A stretch of 60,484 nucleotides of DNA from Lachnospiraceae bacterium (GTDB lineage Bacteria > Bacillota > Clostridia > Lachnospirales > Lachnospiraceae): contig JAFUXG010000027.1 of the NCBI GenBank assembly GCA_017470935.1, positions 1-60,484 on the forward strand, written 5' to 3'. A program made the position numbers and the translations under genes. Positions 17,043-28,415 of this stretch are shown here, piece after piece. The stretch's first letter is position 1; each line of letters begins with the position of its first letter. A model generated the notes under the pieces. The model saw only the letters and a list, made by a program, of their open reading frames with translations, did not search any database and was not told the DNA's origin.

Positions 17043-18530
17043 CTATTCATTCGACTTATTTCTCATGGAATTATATACACCAATCAGCAGCATTGCAAGT
17101 ACAACAGCAAAGGCTGATATACTGGTCATAACCTTAACACTCCACAGTATACATTCCATAATAAACAAATACAGATAATCAGGCTCAATATATAAATGCA
17201 GGTATGGCTTAGCAAATGCCATATACACTGTAACCACAACCATCAAAGCGCTGGCAGCAAGCTCGGCGGCCGCAGTATGCTTCACCCCTCGCTCCCTACG
17301 CTGATCCATGAACACCATGAAAACCACGGCGATAATTGCATTAATAATAGATAACACCCCTGCAACAGAGAATATCTTATTATAGCTTTTTCTAATATTA
17401 GTTATATATGGCGTAACATTACTGTTAGGAATTCTGATATCTGTCTCACCATTTAATATCTTTAAGGAATTCTGCTTCACCGTGAAGAGATAATCCTCAT
17501 AGCTGGCTATTGGCTCAGAAAGCACCTTACCCTCCTTAAGCTCCGAGGCAAAGCCTGAAACATATTCTGAGTAGGCATATCGGAAGTATCCACTGGCCTG
17601 CATATTCTGCATTATTGTGTCCTTATTAAACAAACTTATATATATTCCCACCAGCAAAAATATCATAATAAATGATACCGCTGATGTGACAGTCATTACG
17701 TTCCTTGTATAGCGCCGTATCCTTCTCCTTCTGGTGTGTCCTCTTCTTGCCTTCCTGCTCTTTGGCTTTCTAAACACCATACATTTTGTCATTAACAAAA
17801 TAACTGCACATATTATTGTTACTGCCAGTGTAACAATAGCTATTATATCAATAATATAAACTACCTTATCAGGAATGAGCTGTTCCTTCTTTGATAAATT
17901 AATGATTTCATTATCCTTTGTCTTAACAACTATCTCGCCATCGCCAAGGGCAACAGAGGCATCAGCATCAGTTTCCTCCGGGCGCTCCTTAAGCTTATTC
18001 TTCGCCTCAGTCTGTCCGGACATGCTTTCCCAAACATCTAATCCATTAGAGTCATCCTGAGAAATGTTTTCAGAGCTTCCCGCTGTACTTTCCTGAGTGT
18101 TGGCAGACTTTCCACCATTCTCTTCATCATCTTCATCATCATCCGGATCTTCATAAGCCATCTGTGTACTGGGGGACTCATTCTTCTCAGTACCAACCTC
18201 ATAGAGATATCCCTGATCAATGCCTTCTTTAACACTGCTATACATACGTGACATAGCTTCCTGGCACTGCTCTGCAGTAAGATCCACATCATCTTCACTA
18301 AGATATGCGGTCAATGAATTAACATAGGCAGAGCCGGCACGATAGGTCTTTCCATCATACTCAAAGGTTCCACTTGCAGCAGCAATCAAACCAGCCTCGT
18401 TACTGTTGATGTCTCCTGCAAATGCAATCTGCTTAGGTACAAGTACCCACATAAGCATAGTTAGTCCAAATATGCATAATGATGTTAACCTATTCACATT
18501 GTAATTGTTGCTCTTATTACTGCGCCCCAT
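17043..18530 (-). CDS. Multi-spanning membrane protein with acidic tyrosine motif, start of cps module
   Basis: About 495 residues of unrecognised family. It has a signal or first helix (about residues 15-38), a small exported helical domain (about 40-105), and an acidic linker with STQMAYEDPDDDE and DVWESMSG. At least five transmembrane helices follow, with a very basic cytoplasmic loop (KSRKARRGHTRRRRIRRYTR). The linker resembles that of the protein at 14069-14695, and the two bracket cpsBCD. The ATG at 18530 follows GGAGG by five bases. It overlaps the 5' flank of cpsB and is the first gene of the operon. A role in exopolysaccharide assembly is inferred from context. Confidence 0.65.
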   Translation of the reverse strand: MGRSNKSNNYNVNRLTSLCIFGLTMLMWVLVPKQIAFAGDINSNEAGLIAAASGTFEYDGKTYRAGSAYVNSLTAYLSEDDVDLTAEQCQEAMSRMYSSVKEGIDQGYLYEVGTEKNESPSTQMAYEDPDDDEDDEENGGKSANTQESTAGSSENISQDDSNGLDVWESMSGQTEAKNKLKERPEETDADASVALGDGEIVVKTKDNEIINLSKKEQLIPDKVVYIIDIIAIVTLAVTIICAVILLMTKCMVFRKPKSRKARRGHTRRRRIRRYTRNVMTVTSAVSFIMIFLLVGIYISLFNKDTIMQNMQASGYFRYAYSEYVSGFASELKEGKVLSEPIASYEDYLFTVKQNSLKILNGETDIRIPNSNVTPYITNIRKSYNKIFSVAGVLSIINAIIAVVFMVFMDQRRERGVKHTAAAELAASALMVVVTVYMAFAKPYLHLYIEPDYLYLFIMECILWSVKVMTSISAFAVVLAMLLIGVYNSMRNKSNE

Positions 18531-18568
18531 GTCTGCCTCCGATAACATAGCTCGTTGCCTTCACATAA

Positions 18569-18602
18569 CATAAGCTGTTGAACCCATGTCCAACAGCTTA
18601 TG
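18569..18602. terminator. Hairpin between Ig-like gene and cps operon
   Basis: A perfect 12-bp stem, CATAAGCTGTTG/CAACAGCTTATG. There is no T-run on the minus strand, so it may attenuate rather than stop transcription, letting part of the strong Ig-like transcript enter the cps genes. Confidence 0.6.
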
Positions 18603-18639
18603 TATAAAGTTCATTTCTATTATTTAATCATAGATTAAA

Positions 18640-19731
18640 TTATTTCAAAGTAGCTGTAATAACCTTAGCATCTACAAGCTTCTTGATGCTTGCGTTTGCT
18701 GTCTGGTCACCATCAAGAACTAATGCCTTGTTAGCAGTATCAGCCTTATAGTTGAACTTTGTTCCATCGATTGTGATTGATGAATCAGTAATCTCTGTGA
18801 ACTTAACACCATTAACTGTTACGCTCTTAACAGACTTAACAGCAACAGCTGCAGGACCATACTTCTTAACCTGATCATTCTTGATTGTCAACTTAACCTT
18901 TGTATCCTTAGGATTTGTCTTAAGGAACTCACGAACATCCTTAACGCTCTTCTTTGTCTCAGTTGTTCTAGCATTAATTGTTACAGCAACCTCATCTGTA
19001 TCCTTAAGATTAGCAGCCTTAACAATTGCCTCAAAATCTGTAGCTGCTGCAGTAGGATCAAGCTCAAATTCAGCAACAACATCAGCTGTACCAGCTGCAA
19101 TAGCTGTGCTGTTAACCTTAACAGTAGCCTTAGCAGACTTGTTAGTACCATCTGTAGACTTAGCTGTGATTGTAGCAGTACCAGGAGCTACAGCTGTAAC
19201 AACACCCTTAGCAGATACTGTTGCAACAGTCTCATCACTACTTGTCCATACAAGTGCCTTGTTAGGCTTCTTGCCCTTTGTCTTAACTGTAGCCTTGATT
19301 GTTGCTGTAGCAGCAGGATCAAGTGCAATATCAGTCTTGTCAAATGTTACCTTTGTTACCTTACCAGCTACGACTGTAACCTTAACCTTAGCTGTCTTCT
19401 TCTTGTTCTTCTTAGAAGTAACAGTGATTGTTGCTGAACCCTTCTTCTTAGCTGTGATAACACCCTTCTTAGAAACAGTTGCAACACTCTTCTTAGAAGT
19501 CTTGTATGTTACCTTCTTGTTAGCAGCCTTGTTAGGTGTAACAGTAACAGTAGTTGTTAATGTTGCTTTCTTACCCTTTGTAAGAGTGATCTTCTTAGAT
19601 CCTGTTAACTTGTTAACTGAAGTAACCTTCTTAACAGTTACCTTTGCTGCGTCTGCTGTATTGCTTACCCCAAAGCTAAGAGATAAAGCTAAGGCAAGAG
19701 CAACAACAGCGCCTTTAACCATTTTCTTCAT
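18640..19731 (-). CDS. Secreted Ig-like (Big_2) surface protein
   Basis: A 363-residue exported protein: signal peptide about 1-28 (ending NTADAA), two bacterial Ig-like group 2 domains (about 38-120 and 123-207, each with SVATVSKKGVITA- or TVATVSAKGVVTA-type cores) and a C-terminal domain (about 215-363) of unclear family. It is rich in lysine, threonine, valine and alanine. The codon use is strongly biased, which also creates a 290-codon open frame on the opposite strand. A near-consensus promoter lies at 19771-19799 and GGAGAGG precedes the ATG. This suggests an abundant cell-surface or S-layer-like component. Confidence 0.8.
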   Translation of the reverse strand: MKKMVKGAVVALALALSLSFGVSNTADAAKVTVKKVTSVNKLTGSKKITLTKGKKATLTTTVTVTPNKAANKKVTYKTSKKSVATVSKKGVITAKKKGSATITVTSKKNKKKTAKVKVTVVAGKVTKVTFDKTDIALDPAATATIKATVKTKGKKPNKALVWTSSDETVATVSAKGVVTAVAPGTATITAKSTDGTNKSAKATVKVNSTAIAAGTADVVAEFELDPTAAATDFEAIVKAANLKDTDEVAVTINARTTETKKSVKDVREFLKTNPKDTKVKLTIKNDQVKKYGPAAVAVKSVKSVTVNGVKFTEITDSSITIDGTKFNYKADTANKALVLDGDQTANASIKKLVDAKVITATLK

Positions 19732-19770
19732 GTTAATATCCTCTCCTTTTTAAATTTTTGATTCCTTGTA

Positions 19771-19799
19771 AGAATACATCATCATCTTTTATTTGTCAA
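19771..19799 (-). promoter_or_regulatory. Strong promoter of the Ig-like protein gene
   Basis: On the minus strand TTGACA and TATTCT are separated by 17 bases, about 40 bases upstream of the start codon. The perfect -35 fits high expression. Confidence 0.75.
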
Positions 19800-19888
19800 C
19801 AAAAAAGCTTAAAATAGTGAAATTATCCATTAATTGAATTATTTGGAATTTTTTTTCGACAAATTAGACAAAACACATAAACACATTA

Positions 19889-20632
19889 TTACATAATGTC
19901 ACTTAAACATATATTTTTTACATTTGAGCTATTAAAAGCTATATCCTTTTCACAAGGCATTGCCTGTTTCTCAGAGCAAATCGCAATATTATAATCTTCA
20001 TTTAGATAAAATGCGCTTATGCATACTTTATTATCATCTGTCCCTTTTTCACACGGCACCTGTGAATTGACATTTATTTGTACGCATATCTCTTTTTTAT
20101 TGGCACCTGAATCACTCATCAATATCCTAAATGAATCAAGCGGTATAGAAAGTCCCTTACCCAGGTATTTCACGTAGGCTTCCTTAACAGTCCAATACTC
20201 AAGAAAGCGCCTGTCCTGCTCCTTCTCTCCCCCAGCATTAATTATATCCTCATATTCCTCCCTGCAAAAAAATCTTTTTGCCACGGAAAGTCTTTTATGA
20301 CGCAGTCTCTCTATATCAATCCCCACAGGATGATCACTGACAGCAAGCACCGCATAATCTCCCGAGTGGGACATGTTGAAATGAACATCTGAAGGTACAT
20401 ATGGCTTTCCCTGCTCATTATATTCAAATTTGATCTGTGAGGGCATGACACCTATATAGCCCGAAAGACAATGCTGAAGGAAGGCACCTATAATAATCTG
20501 CTTATGAGCAGCACCTTTGTCCTTAAGTCTGTCCACCCGCTCACGTCTATCCCTTGACAAGCCCTCATATAATGCAAGTGACTGCTCCTTAGAGCAGTCA
20601 CAGCTTACATTCATATAATAACAATCTAACAT
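19889..20632 (-). CDS. 4'-phosphopantetheinyl transferase, Sfp family
   Basis: A 247-residue enzyme that attaches phosphopantetheine from CoA to a carrier-protein serine. Sfp-type motifs are KPYVPSDVHFNMSHSGDYAVLAVSDHPVGIDIE, whose GIDIE carries the metal-binding acids, and FLEYWTVKEAYVKYLGKGL with the conserved W-x-x-KEA. The length matches Sfp rather than the short AcpS. The C-terminal 60 residues are divergent. The gene is the third in an operon after an acyl carrier protein and a BtrH-like protein, which together should form its substrate pathway. Confidence 0.9.
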   Translation of the reverse strand: MLDCYYMNVSCDCSKEQSLALYEGLSRDRRERVDRLKDKGAAHKQIIIGAFLQHCLSGYIGVMPSQIKFEYNEQGKPYVPSDVHFNMSHSGDYAVLAVSDHPVGIDIERLRHKRLSVAKRFFCREEYEDIINAGGEKEQDRRFLEYWTVKEAYVKYLGKGLSIPLDSFRILMSDSGANKKEICVQINVNSQVPCEKGTDDNKVCISAFYLNEDYNIAICSEKQAMPCEKDIAFNSSNVKNICLSDIM

Positions 20633-20670
20633 ATATTACTACCTATTGTATAGAAATTAATATAGAAGTC

Positions 20671-21717
20671 TTATAGAAGATTCATAACCTTTGTGAGAAT
20701 CTCTATATCCTTTTCCCTGGCACTCTTGATGTGGTCTGCTAGTCTTCCGCCTGCTTCGATCTCGTTGGTTACAGAGATACGGACAAGAAGATTTCTCGCT
20801 GCAAGCATATCCTCAACCACCTCAGCATAATCATCAAGCATTTCCTGGTCAAATGGTATAACCTCATTAGCCATGAGATATTTCAAACGGTCTAACATAA
20901 GTACCTTGTGGTCATATGCAATGTGAAGCGCACGGATATCGAAGTCAGGCTCCTCCTCATGAAGCTGCTTGTCTATCCTCTTAAGAAGAGCATCATATAC
21001 ATCAACACCAAAGATTGTGTCGTCAAATCTGTTTCTCAGCATTCTGAAATGATCCTTTGTATCCTCACCATTAAGATATTCTCTTATAGTCTGCTTGATT
21101 AGAATAGGATCAATATCATAATACTTGCTGTCTGTGTTCTTCTGGATCACATAAAGTCCTCTTGTTCCCTTGTAATCATCTCTGAACACGTGATCCTCGC
21201 CTGCAGAAAGTGCATCGAAGCCTCGCTTAACTGCCTCGAAGGAAACTGTTGTATAGGAATACTTGTCCTTGAATGTGAAGTCTCCAACGTAGAACACTTC
21301 CTCATCCATATTATATCCATAGATGAACAGCTCATGTGAGAACTTATAATCCACGCTCACATCACAGAGCATTCTTGCCTCATCGAAAGCACCATATATA
21401 TATCCGCCAAGATCAATAGTCTTAACAATGAAATCAATAACATCTCCGCAATAGCTCTCAATCTGAGGCTTTGTGATCAATGAGAATATAAGATAAGGAC
21501 ACTTCTTAAGAGAACTGCTTCCGGGCATCATATCGCAAAGTAATATCTCATCCCCTGTTGTATACTCTGCTATATTATAACAACGGAGCTGTATGTAGTT
21601 ACTGTAGATCCACTTCTTAGCGTTCTCATCTTCTCCCAAAATAGAAAACAATGTTGCATGCCACTGCCATGATGTAATGGCAGGATACTTAACCGGTAAT
21701 ACTGCTTTGTTTGCCAT
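20671..21717 (-). CDS. BtrH-like / papain-fold protein of the carrier-protein cassette
   Basis: A 348-residue protein. Residues about 100-170 contain SHELFIYGYNMDEEVFYVGDF, which resembles the His...Asp half of the butirosin BtrH N-terminal (peptidase-C39-like) fold; BtrH moves an acyl group from a carrier protein to its target. The position expected for the nucleophile reads TSWQWHATLFSIL, so the usual cysteine is not evident. The C-terminal half (about 200-348) is helical and of unknown role. GAAGGAG precedes the ATG. Placement between an ACP gene and a PPTase gene supports an acyl-transfer role. The assignment is from pattern recall. Confidence 0.6.
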   Translation of the reverse strand: MANKAVLPVKYPAITSWQWHATLFSILGEDENAKKWIYSNYIQLRCYNIAEYTTGDEILLCDMMPGSSSLKKCPYLIFSLITKPQIESYCGDVIDFIVKTIDLGGYIYGAFDEARMLCDVSVDYKFSHELFIYGYNMDEEVFYVGDFTFKDKYSYTTVSFEAVKRGFDALSAGEDHVFRDDYKGTRGLYVIQKNTDSKYYDIDPILIKQTIREYLNGEDTKDHFRMLRNRFDDTIFGVDVYDALLKRIDKQLHEEEPDFDIRALHIAYDHKVLMLDRLKYLMANEVIPFDQEMLDDYAEVVEDMLAARNLLVRISVTNEIEAGGRLADHIKSAREKDIEILTKVMNLL

Positions 21718-21721
21718 ATTC

Positions 21722-21888
21722 TTAATACTCCTTCTATTATTATATATACTGTAGCTTCTTTTTTACTGTATAATCTTCTAATTACTGTAGCTTTACTTTA
21801 TATTATAGAAGTATCTGTGCACTATAGCTTTTCTTCTATAATAATTAATCGATTACTTAAGCTTCTCTATTAATATATAACCTTCTGC
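21722..21888 (-). repeat. Decayed repeats of the acyl-carrier-protein gene end
   Basis: The 3' end of the ACP gene (AGAAGAGAAGCTGCAGTAG on the minus strand) recurs in altered form three more times before the next gene, with AAGCT-A-YAGT as the core and spacing of about 30-60 bases. No gene is encoded in this stretch. Confidence 0.55.
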
Positions 21889-22140
21889 CTACTGCAGCTT
21901 CTCTTCTATAAGATCTACTACATCTTCAAAATTATTGTACTTATTAAGAGCCAGCTCCTTATCGTCAAACTTCACATTGAACTTCTCCTCAGCATCTACG
22001 ATAACCTTAATAAGTGATACCGAATCTACCCCATACTCATCAGTAAATGATGCCTCTAAATCAACCTTGTCCGCTTCAATCTCAGGCATCTCCTCTTCGA
22101 TAATCTCAAGGAATTTCTCTTTGATTTCATTTTTCTCCAT
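21889..22140 (-). CDS. Acyl/peptidyl carrier protein
   Basis: An 83-residue acidic four-helix carrier protein. The phosphopantetheine site is the serine of GVDSVSLIK at about residue 43-44. The stretch after it (VIVDAEEKFNVKFDDKEL) is the recognition helix typical of ACPs. It differs from housekeeping AcpP, which usually has DSLD, so a dedicated carrier is likely. GGAGG lies ahead of the ATG. It is the first gene of the cassette with the BtrH-like protein and PPTase; no adenylation or ketosynthase gene is next to it. Confidence 0.9.
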   Translation of the reverse strand: MEKNEIKEKFLEIIEEEMPEIEADKVDLEASFTDEYGVDSVSLIKVIVDAEEKFNVKFDDKELALNKYNNFEDVVDLIEEKLQ

Positions 22141-22235
22141 ATATTGTAACCTCCATCCTGAAAATATATATTCCTATTTTAATACGAAGATACACAATAT
22201 TCAATAAAAATATGAAAATTTTTCCTCCTGTTTTT

Positions 22236-22315
22236 CATGCCGACTGGCGTCTCCATGTTTTTTTCGCAAAATTGCGACTCATGCAAGCATGGTCGCAACT
22301 TTGCTCATTTTTTCA
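22236..22315 (+). repeat. Interspersed palindromic element, type A copy 4
   Basis: It runs from CATGCCGACTGGCG to TTTGCTCATTTTTTCA with the hairpin GCAAA..GCGAC..ATGC-AA-GCAT..GTCGC..TTTGC. Its last three bases, read on the minus strand, are the TGA stop codon of corA. In the plus direction the hairpin is followed by a T-run. Confidence 0.85.
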
Positions 22316-23233
22316 CAATAATTTCTTCCTTTTAAACAGCAGCATACACATTATAACTACCATAACAGAAAGAATAATAACTCCCAGATATCCGTATTTC
22401 CAGGAAAGCTCCGGCATGCCGGTGAAATTCATGCCATACCAGCCCACTATGAGTGAAAGAGGGAGAAACACTGCCGTCACTACAGTAAACAGCTTCATTA
22501 TATTGTTAAGATTATATGAAAGCATGGCATCCTGGGTTTCCTGGAGCTGGACTGCATATTCCTTAAGCTGCTTTACGTTGTCAGCAAGCCTTATGGTGCG
22601 CTTAGTAAATGCATCAAAGCCCTTTATATTCTCCTCCGGGAACATACCCGATTCGTTATCCCTTAATATCTCTCCCATATCTATAAGCTGATCATAATAA
22701 TTCCATATATACATAAGCTCCTTTTTAATAGATAGAATTTCATTAATATAATTGTTGTCCAGGGCACCATTTAATATATCATCCTCTAAAAGGCTCATAT
22801 TGTGCTCCATGTTTTCAAGTAATTTCCTGTCCTCCGATATGAGCTTATCAAGAAAATGATATAAGAACCTCTCAGGAAAAGTATCCAGATATCTTTCCCT
22901 GCCCTCATTACCACTCTCATTATAATGGCTGACAACCTGGCAAAATGCTTTTCTAATACTGCCATCAGTGTCATTTACAGACACCACAAGCAAAACATCC
23001 TGCCTTATAAAAAGAGCCAGTCTGTTGGCCTTGCCGAAAACATTTGACAGATTAATAATATCTAACACTACAAAAACCAGCTTCTCAGACACATAGGTAT
23101 TGCTCCTGAAATTATAGGGATTACCCTCACATTCCTCTAATGTCCATGCCGGAAGATTATACATCACATAGTCATCTGAAAGCTCTGAAAATGTCATAAA
23201 GCCTGCACGTCCACGCTTCATTTCATATAACAC
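22313..23233 (-). CDS. corA: CorA-family divalent cation (magnesium) transporter
   Basis: A 306-residue protein with a large cytoplasmic domain and two C-terminal transmembrane helices (about 248-268 and 278-300) joined by the signature YGMN loop (WYGMNFTGMPE). CorA proteins are pentameric channels for Mg2+ and sometimes Co2+ or Ni2+. Translation probably begins at GTG 23233, which is well spaced from GGAGG; an in-frame ATG 12 bases on is too far. The stop codon coincides with the end of a type A repeat. Confidence 0.92.
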   Translation of the reverse strand: MLYEMKRGRAGFMTFSELSDDYVMYNLPAWTLEECEGNPYNFRSNTYVSEKLVFVVLDIINLSNVFGKANRLALFIRQDVLLVVSVNDTDGSIRKAFCQVVSHYNESGNEGRERYLDTFPERFLYHFLDKLISEDRKLLENMEHNMSLLEDDILNGALDNNYINEILSIKKELMYIWNYYDQLIDMGEILRDNESGMFPEENIKGFDAFTKRTIRLADNVKQLKEYAVQLQETQDAMLSYNLNNIMKLFTVVTAVFLPLSLIVGWYGMNFTGMPELSWKYGYLGVIILSVMVVIMCMLLFKRKKLL

Positions 23234-23358
23234 ACCATACCTCCTGTAACCACACTTTAATTACACCTTTATTATATCCTAATTTCCCCATATAAATCAC
23301 AGAATAATTCAAATGGCTCTATATTAGAACATATAATTAATGACATCCTCATCCGCAC

Positions 23359-23394
23359 TTCGGGCATCTTCCCCCATTATGGGGGAATGCCTGA
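23359..23394. other. Imperfect hairpin upstream of corA
   Basis: TTCGGGCAT..CCCCC pairs with GGGGG..TGCCTGAA across five bases. There is no adjacent T-run. It lies about 125 bases upstream of corA and could be a leader structure or a remnant repeat. Confidence 0.45.
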
Positions 23395-23452
23395 ATCAAC
23401 ATTTTGCATATTACAGAGCAAACAAAAGAACAAATAAAAGCGCAAACAAAAA

Positions 23453-23495
23453 GGATGCATATTACAAAGGTATATCACCTTCATAATATGCATCC
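23453..23495 (-). terminator. Terminator of the DUF1002 gene
   Basis: A perfect 12-bp stem, GGATGCATATTA/TAATATGCATCC, followed on the minus strand by TTTTTGTTTG, 67 bases after the DUF1002 stop codon. Confidence 0.8.
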
Positions 23496-23561
23496 AAAAA
23501 TACCTGTCTGCTGTGCCACTTCAATTAATCCTTCATATAATCTTACATTTGTTCCCGAAGA

Positions 23562-24473
23562 TTAATTGAAAAGTCTTTCAAAGAATCTTGTAAGGGCATC
23601 CACGATCTTCTCAAAGAAGTTCTTTGCCTGCTCCTTATCGATTCCCATATCCTCAAGCTTATTAAAAAGATCCTTTGCCTGTGCCTTCATGCTGTCTATA
23701 TCAAGGTCAAGATCGTTAATCTTCTTCATAAGAGAAATGATGGTGTCCTTCTCCTCCTGTGTCACTGTGATGCCAAGCTCACTTGCCCCTTCATCTATAG
23801 CCTTGCTGATAGCCTCGTCATTATTAAGGTTCTCCTCAACAACCTTTGCCTTAACAAATGCAATAAGCTGCTCCACATCCTCAGCATTGATATTGCCATC
23901 CTGCGCCATCTGGCTTGTGACAACCAGCTCATTAACTGCTGTATCCATGCTCTCTGCTGAGATGGTCTCGCCTGTAAGTGAAGAATATGCCTTCATGGCT
24001 CCCACCAAGGCAGCAGTACCTGTTATTTCAAATGGTCCCGCAACAATAACATCTGCGTCCTTGATCCCTGCAGTGATCAATGCGTTGGTATACATTCCGG
24101 GCGTGCAGTAGGATATGTTCTTTGTCTCAACATCGATTCCGTCACCCTCCTGGCCAACAACAACCACAACAGAGGACAAGGCTCTGGAACCGATAACACT
24201 GGCATCCAGATAATCACCCAGATATTTATGTTCATCAGCATTGGTAATCTCACCTACTGTATAATCCTCCAAATCCTCTTCCCTGATGCCCAGAAGCTCC
24301 ATAACCTTACTCTTCTCGTCATCCTTAAGATCTGCTCCAAAGGATACGTACACATCCTCCGGTGCAGCATCAGAAACAGCATCTGCCTTCACAGTAAGAC
24401 CAGCCACCGGAAGGGCTGCCACCATAGCGGCTGCCAATAATGAAGCTGCAATACTCTTATATAATTTTTTCAT
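23562..24473 (-). CDS. Exported DUF1002 protein
   Basis: About 303 residues with a signal peptide (about 1-31, ending KADA). The mature protein begins with VYVSFGADLKDDEK and contains DYLDASVIGSRALSSVVVV and YCTPGMYTNALITAGIKDADVIVAGPF, the pattern of DUF1002 extracellular proteins of Firmicutes. The C-terminal part is helical and may form a coiled coil. The role of the family is not established. AGGAGG is best spaced for the third of three adjacent ATG codons (24473). It is a single gene with its own terminator. Confidence 0.85.
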   Translation of the reverse strand: MKKLYKSIAASLLAAAMVAALPVAGLTVKADAVSDAAPEDVYVSFGADLKDDEKSKVMELLGIREEDLEDYTVGEITNADEHKYLGDYLDASVIGSRALSSVVVVVGQEGDGIDVETKNISYCTPGMYTNALITAGIKDADVIVAGPFEITGTAALVGAMKAYSSLTGETISAESMDTAVNELVVTSQMAQDGNINAEDVEQLIAFVKAKVVEENLNNDEAISKAIDEGASELGITVTQEEKDTIISLMKKINDLDLDIDSMKAQAKDLFNKLEDMGIDKEQAKNFFEKIVDALTRFFERLFN

Positions 24474-24607
24474 CATCATTTCCTCCTAACTCAATACATG
24501 CATAAGTTTTACAAGAGAGTTTACCACCTTATTGCCATCACGTCAAATTAAGAAATTCTTAAAATGAAATTGTATCCTAAAGCTCTCCTTCCTTACACCA
24601 TAATATA

Positions 24608-27086
<2,479 letters not shown>

Positions 27087-27159
27087 TATGTCCTCCTCAA
27101 AACTTTTGTATAAGATGATTTTCTTAGATCACTGTCTTAGATTATATCAGATGTTATTA

Positions 27160-28362
27160 TCACCGCACCTCACACCTGTCAACATCAACAACTGCGCGGT
27201 ATTTCATATCTTCACATTCAGTATCATCAATTTCCAAATCTTTATTTGTAATTTCTGATACTATCTCCTCTATGCGCCTTCTGATCTCCTTCTCCTTCAA
27301 CTTCACATCATAGGGAACCACCACGTCAAACATAAGATTGTTATGCCCCTCACACTCAGCCATGCGGAAATCATGTATCGATATCCTTTCATCCATCTCA
27401 TACTTGATCTTACGAAGCACATAAGCCCTCACCACATCAGCCTTCTCATCATCAATCCTTACAGGATCCATGTGAATGACAGATTCACAATTAAGGACCT
27501 CCTTAAGCTCATGCTCCACATGATCGATCAAATCGTGAACCTCAAACATATTCTTATCTCCCGGCACCTCAGCATGAAGCGATATCATTCTCTGGTCAGG
27601 GCCATAATCATGTACAATGAGGTCATGAATTCCCAGTATCATTTCATGGGACATCACAATATCTTCCACCTGCTTCACAAATTCCGGGTCAGGGGGAAGT
27701 CCAAGAAGGGGATCGATGGTGTCCCTCGCCGCCTCATAGCCGGCGTACATGATGAAAAATGCCACTATCACACCACCATAACCGTCAAGATTGACTCCGG
27801 TATATCTGAGGATAATAACCGAGAGCAGCACAATAAAGGTTGCTGCCACATCCGACAGGGAATCCCTTGCCACCGCCAGCATTGCAGAGGAATTAATCTT
27901 CTTTCCTATGTGGTTATTATAAAAGGTCATATATATCTTTACCAAAATAGAAATTATAAGCGCAATAAATGAAAACCATCCCGTATCCACGTCCACAGGA
28001 TGGAATATCTTTAACACTGAGCTTTTCAAAAGCTCAAAGCCCATAAGAAGGATAGCTATAGACACAATAAACCCGGCAATATATTCATACCTCCCATGTC
28101 CAAAGGGATGCTCAGCATCGGGATCCCTTCCTGCAAACCAAAAGCCCAACAGAGCCACAAAGGAGGAACCTGCATCCGACAGATTGTTGAAGGCATCAGC
28201 AGTAATGGCAACAGAGCCGCTTATATATCCTGCTATGAATTTGATAACAAACAGAAAAAAATTAAGACATATTCCCACAATACTGCATAGAATGCCATAG
28301 GCACCGCGTCTGTCCTTTTCATCTTTACGGCTAATAAAAATTTTTGAAAGAATTGTTATCAT
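27160..28362 (-). CDS. Cation diffusion facilitator (CDF) transporter
   Basis: About 400 residues. Six transmembrane helices occupy about 25-230, with the metal-site helix pairs containing ITADAFNNLSDAGSS and RDSLSDVAATF. The cytoplasmic CDF domain with HDLIVHDYGP and SLHAEVPGDKN follows, then an unusually long C-terminal extension (about 300-400) that appears to be a second regulatory domain. CDF proteins export Zn2+, Mn2+ or Fe2+ by proton antiport. The ATG at 28362 follows GGAGA. It is the last gene of the murT-gatD group, but co-transcription is only suggested by spacing (53 bases). Confidence 0.88.
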   Translation of the reverse strand: MITILSKIFISRKDEKDRRGAYGILCSIVGICLNFFLFVIKFIAGYISGSVAITADAFNNLSDAGSSFVALLGFWFAGRDPDAEHPFGHGRYEYIAGFIVSIAILLMGFELLKSSVLKIFHPVDVDTGWFSFIALIISILVKIYMTFYNNHIGKKINSSAMLAVARDSLSDVAATFIVLLSVIILRYTGVNLDGYGGVIVAFFIMYAGYEAARDTIDPLLGLPPDPEFVKQVEDIVMSHEMILGIHDLIVHDYGPDQRMISLHAEVPGDKNMFEVHDLIDHVEHELKEVLNCESVIHMDPVRIDDEKADVVRAYVLRKIKYEMDERISIHDFRMAECEGHNNLMFDVVVPYDVKLKEKEIRRRIEEIVSEITNKDLEIDDTECEDMKYRAVVDVDRCEVR

Positions 28363-28415
28363 ACCAATCTCCACATAACTTAATCAAATGCCAGTCCATT
28401 TTACAGCAATATAAT

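Noticed and set aside
18881-19753. Long plus-strand open frame of 290 codons
   Set aside because: It is the mirror of the codon-biased Ig-like gene, has no ribosome site, and translates to low-complexity hydrophobic text.
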